From: Saccharopolyspora kobensis
GTDB lineage: Bacteria > Actinomycetota > Actinomycetes > Mycobacteriales > Pseudonocardiaceae
DNA length: 64,000 nucleotides
Direction of reading: 5' to 3'
NCBI RefSeq assembly: GCF_900108315.1
Contig: NZ_FNVB01000003.1
Location: 221,404 to 285,403, forward strand
A program made the translations under genes and the position numbers. Positions 50,802-58,419 of the stretch are shown here, piece after piece. Each line of letters begins with the position of its first letter. Position 1 is the stretch's first letter. Below the pieces are notes generated by a model, which was given only the letters and a program-made list of their open reading frames with translations, ran no database searches and was not told the DNA's origin.

Positions 50802-53090
50802 ATGAGCGGCATCGACGGTTCCAGCGAGGACGAGCTCTCGGTCACACCGCCCAAGACCTGGGCCGCCGGGGTGCCCGCCGTGGCGCACGCGCTGGAGTAC
50901 TCGCTGGCCCAGACCTCGCCGCGGCGGACGATGCTGACGCTGCTCAACGTCAACCAGGCGAAGGGCATCGACTGCCCCGGCTGCGCCTGGCCGGAGCCCG
51001 GGCCGAAGCAGCGGCACCTCAACGAGTACTGCGAGAACGGCGCCAAGCACATCAACGACGAGGCGACCACTCGCCGGATCACCGCCGACTTCTTCCGCGA
51101 GCACCCCATCTCCGAGCTCGCGGGCCGGACCGACCAGTGGCTCAACCACCAGGGCAGGCTCACCGAGCCCGTGGTGAAGCGCCCGGGATCGGACCACTAC
51201 GAGCCGATCGGCTGGGACGCCGCCTTCGACCTGCTCGCCACCGAGCTGCAGGCCCTGGACTCCCCCGACGAAGCGCTGTTCTACACCTCGGGGCGGCTCA
51301 ACAACGAGGCCGCGTTCCTGCTCCAGCTGTTCGCGCGGGCCTTCGGCACCAACAACCTGCCCGACTGCAGCAACATGTGCCACGAGTCGAGCGGCTCGGC
51401 GATGCAGGAGACGCTCGGCGTGGGCAAGGGCACCGTGAGCCTCGACGACATCCACCAGGCCGACCTGGTCTTCGTCGTCGGCCAGAACCCCGGCACCAAC
51501 CACCCGCGGATGCTCTCCGCACTGGAGGAGACCAAGCGCAACGGCGGGCAGGTGGTGGCGGTGAACCCGCTGCCGGAAGCCGGGCTGTTCCGCTTCAAGA
51601 ACCCGCAGAAGGTCCGCGGGGTCATCGGCCGCGGCACCGCCATCGCCGACCAGTTCCTGCAGATCCGCCCCGGTGGCGACCTCGCGCTGTTCAAGGCGCT
51701 GAACCTGCTGCTGCTCGAGGCTGAGGACGCCGCTCCCGGAACCGTGCTCGACCACGACTACATCCGCGAGAACACCAGCGGTTTCGCCGAGTTCGCCGAG
51801 CAGGCGCGCGAGCTGTCCTGGGAGCAGGTGCGCGCCGCCACCGGGCTGACCCGCGAGGAGATCGAGCAGGTCCGCGACCGGGTGCTGGCCAGCAAGAGCG
51901 TCATCGTCTGCTGGGCGATGGGCCTGACGCAGCAGAAGCACGGCGTGCCCACCATCCGCGAGGTCGTCAACTTCCTGCTGCTGCGCGGCAACTTCGGCAA
52001 GCCCGGTGCGGGCGCGTGCCCGGTGCGCGGGCACAGCAACGTGCAGGGCGACCGCACGATGGGCGTCTGGGAACGGATGCCGCAGTCCTTCCTGGACGCG
52101 CTGGAGCGCGAGTTCGGCTTCACCCCGCCGAGCAAGCACGGCTGGGACTCGGTGGACTCCATCCGCGCCATGCTCGACGGCCGCGCGAAGTTCTTCCTCG
52201 GCGTGGCCGGGAACTTCGTGCGCGCCGCACCGGACAGCGAGCTCACCGAGCGGGCGATGCGCCGCTGCCGGCTGACCGCGCACATCTCCACCAAGCTCAA
52301 CCGCTCGCACACCGTCTGCGGCGAGACGGCGCTGATCCTGCCGACGCTCGGGCGCAGCGACCGGGACGTCCAGGCCGGCGGTGAGCAGTTCATCACCGTC
52401 GAGGACTCGATGAGCGCCGTGCACGCCTCCCGCGGCCGACTGGAGCCCGCCTCCGAGGCGCTGCTCAGCGAGGTCGCCATCATCGGCCGCCTGGCGCGCC
52501 GGACGCTGGGCGCGAACCCCGAGATCCCGTGGGAGGAGTACGAGGCGGACTACAGCACGATCCGGGACCGGATCTCGCGGGTCGTGCCGGGTTTCGAGGA
52601 CTTCAACGCGCGGGTGGCCGAACCGGGTGGTTTCGTGCTGCCGAACCCGGTGAACAGCGGGAACTTCCGCACCGCGACCGGCAAGGCGATGTTCACCGCC
52701 AACGGCTTCGAGATGCTGACCGCGCCCCCGGGCCACCTGGTGCTGCAGTCGCTGCGCTCGCACGACCAGTGGAACACCATCCCCTACGCCCCGAACGACC
52801 GGTACCGGGGGATCCACAACGCCCGCCGGGTGGTGCTGGTCAACCCCGACGACCTCGCCGAGCTCGGGTTCGCCGACCGCGCCGAGGTCGACCTGGTGAG
52901 CGTGTGGCACGACGGCGTGGAGCGCCGGGCGCGCAACTTCCGCGTGGTCGGCTACCCGACGACGCGCGGTTCCGCGGCCGCGTACTACCCGGAGACCAAC
53001 GTGCTGGTGCCGCTGGACAGCGTGGCCGACATCAGCAACACGCCCACTTCGAAGGGGATCGTGGTCCGGCTGGAGCCGACCGGGTCCTGA
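50802..53090 (+). CDS. FdhF/YdeP-family molybdopterin oxidoreductase (second)
   Basis: This 762-residue paralogue of the enzyme at 45819-48092 has the same signatures: GIDCPGCAWPEPG, a further Cys in NEYCENGAKH, the candidate Mo ligand in NLPDCSNMCHESS, VRGHSNVQGDRTMG, TKLNRSHTVCG and RSHDQWNTIPYAPNDRYRG. The ATG follows GGGAGCGCGGGG. It is followed 11 bases later by fdhD, so activation by sulfur transfer to its cofactor is likely. A perfect GATAG-N7-CTATC dyad lies 87 bases upstream. As with the first copy, no electron-transfer subunit is encoded, so its physiological electron acceptor is unknown. Two diverged copies in one locus suggest different substrates or conditions. Confidence 0.88.
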   Translation: MSGIDGSSEDELSVTPPKTWAAGVPAVAHALEYSLAQTSPRRTMLTLLNVNQAKGIDCPGCAWPEPGPKQRHLNEYCENGAKHINDEATTRRITADFFREHPISELAGRTDQWLNHQGRLTEPVVKRPGSDHYEPIGWDAAFDLLATELQALDSPDEALFYTSGRLNNEAAFLLQLFARAFGTNNLPDCSNMCHESSGSAMQETLGVGKGTVSLDDIHQADLVFVVGQNPGTNHPRMLSALEETKRNGGQVVAVNPLPEAGLFRFKNPQKVRGVIGRGTAIADQFLQIRPGGDLALFKALNLLLLEAEDAAPGTVLDHDYIRENTSGFAEFAEQARELSWEQVRAATGLTREEIEQVRDRVLASKSVIVCWAMGLTQQKHGVPTIREVVNFLLLRGNFGKPGAGACPVRGHSNVQGDRTMGVWERMPQSFLDALEREFGFTPPSKHGWDSVDSIRAMLDGRAKFFLGVAGNFVRAAPDSELTERAMRRCRLTAHISTKLNRSHTVCGETALILPTLGRSDRDVQAGGEQFITVEDSMSAVHASRGRLEPASEALLSEVAIIGRLARRTLGANPEIPWEEYEADYSTIRDRISRVVPGFEDFNARVAEPGGFVLPNPVNSGNFRTATGKAMFTANGFEMLTAPPGHLVLQSLRSHDQWNTIPYAPNDRYRGIHNARRVVLVNPDDLAELGFADRAEVDLVSVWHDGVERRARNFRVVGYPTTRGSAAAYYPETNVLVPLDSVADISNTPTSKGIVVRLEPTGS

Positions 53091-53101
53091 GAGGACGAGT
53101 T

Positions 53102-53950
53102 GTGGGACGAGTTACCGCGCGACGGCGCGTGCTGCGCATCCGCGACGGGGTTCCGTCGCACCGCCCGGACACCCTCGCGGCCGAGGAACCGATGGAGATC
53201 CGGGTCGGCGGACGCCCGCTGACCATCACCATGCGCACCCCCGGGCACGACTTCGACCTGGCGGCCGGGTTCCTGGTCGGCGAAGGCGTCGTCCGCTCGG
53301 CCGCGGACGTGGTCGGGATCCGCTACTGCGCTGGTGCCACCGCCGACGGCGGTAACACCTACAACGTCGTCGACGTCGCCCTGGCTCCCGGTGTGGCGCT
53401 GCCCGGTGCTTCGCTGGAGCGCAACTTCTACACGACGTCCTCGTGCGGGTTGTGCGGCAAGGCGAGCCTGGACGCGGTGCGCACCAAGACGACCTGGCCC
53501 GTGGACGAGTCCTCGCCGAGCATCGGATTGGGCACGCTGACCACGCTCCCCGACCGGTTGCGCAAGGCCCAGCGGGTGTTCGACAGCACCGGCGGGCTGC
53601 ACGCCGCCGGGCTGTTCACCGCCGACGGTGATCTCAGCTGCGTGCGCGAGGACGTGGGCAGGCACAACGCGGTGGACAAGGTGATCGGTGATGCCCTGCG
53701 CTCGGGCCGGCTGCCGCTGCGGGACTCGGTCCTGATGGTCAGCGGCCGGGCCTCCTTCGAGCTGGTGCAGAAGGCCGCGATGGCGGGCATCCCGGTGCTG
53801 GCGGCGGTGTCCGCCCCGTCCTCGCTGGCGGTCGACCTGGCCGCGGACACCGGGCTGACGCTGATCGGCTTCCTCCGCGGCAACTCCATGAACATCTACA
53901 CCGGCGCCGAACGCGTCCGAACCGGCCTCGCCGCGGATCTGGCCCGCTAG
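53102..53950 (+). CDS. fdhD: Formate dehydrogenase accessory sulfurtransferase FdhD
   Basis: This 282-residue cytosolic protein carries sulfur from a cysteine desulfurase to the Mo-bisPGD cofactor of formate dehydrogenase-like enzymes. The sulfur-carrying motif is SSCGLCGK (two Cys in CxxC), and EDVGRHNAVDKVIG and VSGRASFELVQKAAMAGIP are typical FdhD segments. The GTG start has AGAGGA upstream and lies 11 bases past the second YdeP stop, so the two genes form an operon. Its presence argues that at least the second YdeP protein is a genuine cofactor-sulfurated enzyme. The long frame seen upstream of 53102 is a shadow of the YdeP gene. Confidence 0.95.
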   Translation: MGRVTARRRVLRIRDGVPSHRPDTLAAEEPMEIRVGGRPLTITMRTPGHDFDLAAGFLVGEGVVRSAADVVGIRYCAGATADGGNTYNVVDVALAPGVALPGASLERNFYTTSSCGLCGKASLDAVRTKTTWPVDESSPSIGLGTLTTLPDRLRKAQRVFDSTGGLHAAGLFTADGDLSCVREDVGRHNAVDKVIGDALRSGRLPLRDSVLMVSGRASFELVQKAAMAGIPVLAAVSAPSSLAVDLAADTGLTLIGFLRGNSMNIYTGAERVRTGLAADLAR

Positions 53951-54052
53951 TTCCACCGAGCGAGGTCCGGGTGCGCTCTCCGGCCGGAGCAGCTCGGCCA
54001 ACGCAGGTTCATGTCCTAAGTGGACTGTTGTCGCCGGGGCGACGGGCCGGTT

Positions 54053-54069
54053 GATAGGCGCGGGTTATC
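54053..54069 (+). promoter_or_regulatory. GATAG-N7-TTATC dyad upstream of GNAT-AAA+ gene
   Basis: GATAGGCGCGGGTTATC differs by one base from perfect symmetry, keeps T-N11-A, and shares GATAGGCGCGG with the LysR promoter site. It lies about 150 bases before the GNAT-AAA+ start. Confidence 0.55.
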
Positions 54070-54217
54070 GGGCGAACGGGAACATCTCTTTGCCACGATC
54101 CGTCGTGGCGGCGGAGAATTCGGCCCAGTTGCACATCCTGCGCTGCGCGCGGAGTCCGTCCGCCGGGAACCGGGCTCCTGCGGGCACCGCGGCGCGGGCG
54201 GACGCGGGAGGTGGGCC

Positions 54218-55492
54218 ATGCCTGCTTGGCGGGTGCGCGATTTCCACGACGACGACCTGGACCAGGCGATCCGCATCTGGGACCAGAGCAGGGAGACCGG
54301 TGAGCCGGTCTTCTCCGCCGCCGAAGTGGTGTCCATCGCGCGGGCCGGGCACCCGGCCCTGGTCGCGGTGGTCGAGCGAGAGGTCGTCGGCATGGCCGCG
54401 GCCAAGGTGGAGGGCGAGCGGGCCTGGCTGGCGCTGTTCGCGCTCGACGCCCGGTGGCGCAACCGCGGCATCGGCAGCGCGCTGCTGGCCGAGCTGGAGA
54501 AGAAGCTGCGCGGCCTCGGCGTGCACCGCATCACCAGCCTGGTTCCCGAGGGGGCCGCGGGTTTCCGGGCGATGGTGAACTCCGGTTACCGGCCGCGCAC
54601 CGACCTGACCTACTTCGAGAAGGTCGAGGAGCTGGATCCGGCCGACTTCGACGTGCTCGAGCACCTCGGCGGCATGCTCCTGCCGCCCGGGAGGTGGGCT
54701 GCGCTGGCCGGCATGCGGCGGGAGAAGGACGTCATCGAACGCCGCGTCGTGCTGCCGATCTCCCACCCGGACCGGGCCGAGCGGCACGGCGTGCTGCCGC
54801 CGAAGGCGATCGTGCTGTTCGGCCCGCCGGGCACCGGCAAGACGAGCTTCGCCAAGGCGATCGCCTCGCGGCTGAACTGGCCGTTCGTGGAGCTGTTCCC
54901 GTCCCGGCTGGCCGCGGCCTCCCCGGAGGGCCTGGCCACCTCGCTGCGGGAGGTGTTCACCGAGCTGGAGGAGCTCGACGACCTGGTCCTGTTCATCGAC
55001 GAGGTCGAGGAGATCGCGGGCACCCGCACGACGCCGGCGGCAGGTCCGGCGCACGGCGTGACCAACGAGCTGCTCAAGTTGATCCCCGGTTTCCGGGAGC
55101 ACGACCACCGCCTGCTGGTCTGCGCCACCAACTCGGTCAGCTCCCTGGACCCGGCCTTCCTGCGCCCGGGCCGGTTCGACTACATCATCCCGGTCGGCCC
55201 GCCGGATCCGCCCGCCCGGCGCGCGATCTGGTCGCGCTACCTCGGCCCGGCCCGGGACAACGTCGACCTGGACCTGCTGGTGGAGCGAACGGAGCTGTTC
55301 ACTCCCGCCGACATCGAGTTCGCCGCCCGCCAGGGAGCGCAGGCCGCCTTCGAGCGCGACGTCCTGCGCGAGGACCGGGATCTGGCGACCACGGCGGAAT
55401 ACCTGAAGGCGATCGACGACACCCGGCCCACGCTCACCGCCGAAGCCATCGCCGACTTCGAGCAGGACATCGAAACCTGCACCCGGCTGTAG
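54218..55492 (+). CDS. GNAT acetyltransferase - AAA+ ATPase fusion protein
   Basis: This 424-residue protein joins two domains. Residues 1-150 are a GNAT acetyltransferase with the acetyl-CoA loop RWRNRGIGSALLAELEKKL. From about 165 a classical AAA+ ATPase follows: Walker A GPPGTGKTS (about 202-210), Walker B LVLFIDEVEEI, sensor-1 CATNSVSSLDPAFL, arginine finger LRPGRFD, and a small helical lid. AAA+ modules of this type remodel proteins; pairing with an acetyltransferase is unusual and suggests ATP-driven handling of an acetylated target. It follows fdhD on the same strand and has a GATAG dyad upstream, so it may mature or repair the molybdoenzymes; this is inference. The ATG follows GGGAGG. 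Confidence 0.85.
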   Translation: MPAWRVRDFHDDDLDQAIRIWDQSRETGEPVFSAAEVVSIARAGHPALVAVVEREVVGMAAAKVEGERAWLALFALDARWRNRGIGSALLAELEKKLRGLGVHRITSLVPEGAAGFRAMVNSGYRPRTDLTYFEKVEELDPADFDVLEHLGGMLLPPGRWAALAGMRREKDVIERRVVLPISHPDRAERHGVLPPKAIVLFGPPGTGKTSFAKAIASRLNWPFVELFPSRLAAASPEGLATSLREVFTELEELDDLVLFIDEVEEIAGTRTTPAAGPAHGVTNELLKLIPGFREHDHRLLVCATNSVSSLDPAFLRPGRFDYIIPVGPPDPPARRAIWSRYLGPARDNVDLDLLVERTELFTPADIEFAARQGAQAAFERDVLREDRDLATTAEYLKAIDDTRPTLTAEAIADFEQDIETCTRL

Positions 55493-55524
55493 TCCGCGCG
55501 GTGCGTGGAGCCGGTGGGCGGCTC

Positions 55525-55559
55525 CCGGGCCGCTGACCGCGCATCGGCCGGCGGCCCGG
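55525..55559. terminator. Hairpin between convergent GNAT-AAA+ and permease genes
   Basis: CCGGGCCGC (55525-55533) pairs with GCGGCCCGG (55551-55559), a 9-bp perfect stem around a 17-base loop, in the 75-base gap between convergent genes. Confidence 0.5.
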
Positions 55560-55567
55560 TCGCCCGC

Positions 55568-56875
55568 TCAGCCGGCGAAGAGCAGGGCGGGCACCACCAT
55601 GGTGAGGATGGTCAGCGCCGGTCCGATGATCATCATCGCGAATCCCCAGGCCGTGAGGTGCCTGGTGAGCAGCGGGCGCCGCTCCTCCGGCGCCGAGGCG
55701 ATGATGGTCGCGCCCGTGGTCGAGTACGGTGCGCAGTCCACGAGCGACGCCGAGATCGCCAGCGCGTAGAGGAAACCCGTCATCTCCAGTCCGCCACCGG
55801 GGACCAGCAGCGGCACGGCCAGCGGGATGAGCGCGCCGAGGATGCCGATCGTCGAGGCGAACGCGGAGACCACGGCGGCGATCACGCAGATCACGATCGC
55901 CGCGATCAGCGGCACGTTCACCGACCGGGCCAGCTCGCCGAGCTGGTCGATGGCTCCCAGCCGGGTCAGCACCCCCACGTAGGTGAGGATGCCGCCGAGC
56001 AGCAGGATCGTTCCCCAGTCGACCTTCGAGATCGCGCGGCGGCCCACGTCCGGCACCAGGATCGACAGCGCGACCGCGAGGGTCAGCGCGACGACGCCGA
56101 GGTTGACGTCCACGTCGAGCGCGGTCAGCACGACGAACCCGGCGATCAGCAGGAACAGGGTGCACAGGACCGTCACCTGCAGGCGCGTGATGGGTTGCGC
56201 GGGTGCGGTCCCGGTCGCCACCGCCGCGCCGCCCCGCGCGGATTCCCGGAGCGCCGCGGCGTCCCGGCGCGATCGGCGGATCAGTTCCGGGCCGCCGAAC
56301 ATCAGGAACGCGACCAGGACGACCAGCGCGTTCACCCCGACCGAGAGGGCGAACATCAGCGCGGCGCTGTAGGGCAGGTTCGCGCCCTCGGCGATGGTGG
56401 CGACCGTGATGCCGTTGATGCTCGTCGGGGCCAGCGCGCCGCCGACGATCGCGGAGCTCATGGCGATGCCCATGAGCGTGGGGCTGATGCGGTGCGTCGT
56501 GGCCAGGGACATCGCGATCGGCACCACGGCGAACGCGGCGTGCGAGGTGCCGAGGCAGGCGACCCCGGTGCCGATGAGCCACATCGCCCACGGCAGCAGC
56601 GCGACCCGCGGGCCGACGAGCCGCACCGAGCGGTCCACGAGCCAGTCGATGGTGCCGGTCTCCCGCGCCATGCCGAACAGGTAGGTGATGCCGAGCAGGA
56701 TCAGCAGGGCGTCGACCGGGAAGTCAGCGAGGACGTCGTCGAGGCCTTCGCCGACGATGCCGACCCCGACGATGAAGGCGGCGACCAGGGCCAGCGCGCC
56801 CATGTGCACGTTGCGGATCGCGGAGATGGCGAACACCGCCGCGAAGACGATCAGCGCGATGATCTCGGCGTTCAT
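55568..56875 (-). CDS. SLC13/MatC-like carboxylate permease
   Basis: This 435-residue membrane transporter is predicted to have 11-12 helices and resembles the dicarboxylate carrier MatC and the wider SLC13/ArsB-NhaD superfamily. Visible features are IVGGALAPTSINGITVATIA and the late re-entrant-type segment SASLVDCAPYSTTGATIIAS, which carry the Ser/Thr-Asn motifs expected for sodium and carboxylate binding. Its ATG overlaps the stop of the SAF-domain dehydrogenase (ATGA), so the two are cotranslated. Position opposite an acid-sugar kinase/aldolase operon suggests uptake of a hydroxylated carboxylic acid such as a tetronate. The substrate is inferred. Confidence 0.82.
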   Translation of the reverse strand: MNAEIIALIVFAAVFAISAIRNVHMGALALVAAFIVGVGIVGEGLDDVLADFPVDALLILLGITYLFGMARETGTIDWLVDRSVRLVGPRVALLPWAMWLIGTGVACLGTSHAAFAVVPIAMSLATTHRISPTLMGIAMSSAIVGGALAPTSINGITVATIAEGANLPYSAALMFALSVGVNALVVLVAFLMFGGPELIRRSRRDAAALRESARGGAAVATGTAPAQPITRLQVTVLCTLFLLIAGFVVLTALDVDVNLGVVALTLAVALSILVPDVGRRAISKVDWGTILLLGGILTYVGVLTRLGAIDQLGELARSVNVPLIAAIVICVIAAVVSAFASTIGILGALIPLAVPLLVPGGGLEMTGFLYALAISASLVDCAPYSTTGATIIASAPEERRPLLTRHLTAWGFAMMIIGPALTILTMVVPALLFAG

Positions 56876-58260
56876 TCTCCGGCTCCCGGGGTCGGCCCGC
56901 GCCGCACCGACGGTGCGGAGGTGCCGGCGGTGTAGGCGGCCAGCGGTTCCGGTGCGAGGTGCTCGAGGTCGTCGAGGCGCACGAGCTCGCCCGCCCCGAC
57001 GCTCCGGCGCAGCTGCGCGTCGCCGAGCAGGTAGTAGGGCGCGATGGCGGCGTCGGGCGCCACCATGACCGGGCTGACGCCGTCGATCTCGTGGTGGTGG
57101 CCGGTCACCCGGAAGGGCGTGCCGGGTTCGAGCGCGGTGACCGCTCGGGCCGCCAGCAGCGTTGTCGGCCGCGGGCGCGGTGACGATCCGGTGCCGCTGG
57201 CGGCGGCGTGGATGGTGAGCGGCGTTTCGACGCCCATCGCGTGGTAGGGCCAGTACAGGCAGGCGTACTTGCCGTCGCGGCTGATGACGTGCCCCTTGGC
57301 CCGCAACATCTCCCAGGTCACCGGATCACCGGTGCGCACCACCGCGAACACACCGCCCGCGAAGCTCGCTTCGCCGGGCAGGCGGAGCGCGGAGAAGACG
57401 TCGACGACGCCGTCGCGGCGCAGGATCCCGCCGTCCTCGTGCGCCGCGTAGACGTCGGCGAGCTCGGCGATGCGAGCGACCGGGTAGTGCAGGCCCTCCG
57501 CGTCCGGTGCGGCGCCGGTGCGCATCGCCACGACGGTCATCTCGCAGAGGTCCGCCGCGGCCGCGCGCTTGAGCCCGGCGACGAGCTCGGCGCGACGGCT
57601 CAGCGTGCTCCGCGGTTCGGCGCCCAGGTCGAGCAGCTCGGCGAGCCCGGGCGCTTCGATCGTCACCCCGGCGTGCTCCACGGTCCCGGTGGCCGGGTCG
57701 AAGACCAGGTCGTACTCCCCCGACTTGCCGATGGCGACGATGTCCAGGCCCACCGCGGAAATCCAGTCGACCATGCGGAGCAGGTTGGCGGGCTGGTCGC
57801 CGTCGCCCGGCAGGTAGCGGAGCCCCGCCGCCTCCGCCTTCGCCGCGAGCGCGACCCCGCTAACGGTGTCGACCTCCTTGCTGACCATGACGACGTGGGT
57901 GCCGTTGGCCAGTGCTTCCTCGGCGTAGGCAGTGCCGACGCGCACCTGCCCGGTGCCTTCCACGAGGACGTCGACTTCGCTCCAGTCGAGCGCGGCGGCA
58001 TCGCGGAGCAGCGCGATCCCGCCGTCGGCGACCGCTTCGCGGAACTCATCGCCGGTGGTGGCCACCGCGAAGCGGGCGTCGCCACCGAGTTCGCCGAGCG
58101 TGCGGCGGATCCCTTCCACGTCCGGGTCGACGAGCGCCGTCGGGATCAGCTCGGGCGTGCGCTGCAGCTGCGCGAGCAGCGTGCGGCCGTACCCGCCGTT
58201 GGCACCGGTCAGGGCGACCCGGACGGGTCCCTGATCCCGCACTGGATGGGAATGGATCAC
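56872..58260 (-). CDS. SAF-domain NAD(P)-dependent dehydrogenase (homoserine dehydrogenase-like)
   Basis: This 462-residue protein has an N-terminal Rossmann fold (VRVALTGANGGYGRTLL), the dehydrogenase core phrases LVEGTGQVRVGTAYAEEAL and HVVMVSKEVD, GLRYLPGDGDQPANLLRMVD, and a C-terminal SAF-like segment (about 360-440, TTLLAARAVTALEPGTPF). This resembles homoserine-dehydrogenase-like SAF oxidoreductases of unknown substrate found in catabolic clusters. With the kinase and aldolase across the promoter, it is the natural candidate to oxidise the incoming acid sugar to a 3-oxo acid, taking the place of LtnD/DenD; that is inference. The GTG start follows TTGGAGC. It is first in the operon and overlaps the permease gene. 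Confidence 0.78.
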   Translation of the reverse strand: MIHSHPVRDQGPVRVALTGANGGYGRTLLAQLQRTPELIPTALVDPDVEGIRRTLGELGGDARFAVATTGDEFREAVADGGIALLRDAAALDWSEVDVLVEGTGQVRVGTAYAEEALANGTHVVMVSKEVDTVSGVALAAKAEAAGLRYLPGDGDQPANLLRMVDWISAVGLDIVAIGKSGEYDLVFDPATGTVEHAGVTIEAPGLAELLDLGAEPRSTLSRRAELVAGLKRAAAADLCEMTVVAMRTGAAPDAEGLHYPVARIAELADVYAAHEDGGILRRDGVVDVFSALRLPGEASFAGGVFAVVRTGDPVTWEMLRAKGHVISRDGKYACLYWPYHAMGVETPLTIHAAASGTGSSPRPRPTTLLAARAVTALEPGTPFRVTGHHHEIDGVSPVMVAPDAAIAPYYLLGDAQLRRSVGAGELVRLDDLEHLAPEPLAAYTAGTSAPSVRRGPTPGAGE

Positions 58261-58335
58261 CGTTGCTCCAATCTTGCGATGCCTCGCCCCTGCTTGTTGC
58301 GGGTCGGCGGCGGGCGCTACTGTGACACAGCTTCT

Positions 58336-58368
58336 AAATTTTTACAATCATCCACCAAATTTTCACAA
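58336..58368. promoter_or_regulatory. Paired direct repeats, candidate DeoR operator
   Basis: AAATTTTTACAA (58336-58347) and AAATTTTCACAA (58357-58368) are direct repeats with starts 21 bases apart, two helical turns, inside an A/T island in the divergent acid-sugar promoter. This is the sort of tandem site a DeoR dimer or tetramer binds. Confidence 0.65.
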
Positions 58369-58419
58369 ACGGTGTCCCGCGGCCGGTCGGTCCGGCGGCG
58401 GGCGGAACGAGGTGCGGGA

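Noticed and set aside
50604..52910. 768-residue minus-strand frame opposite the second YdeP gene
   Set aside because: No motif; antisense shadow of a gene with full molybdoenzyme signatures.
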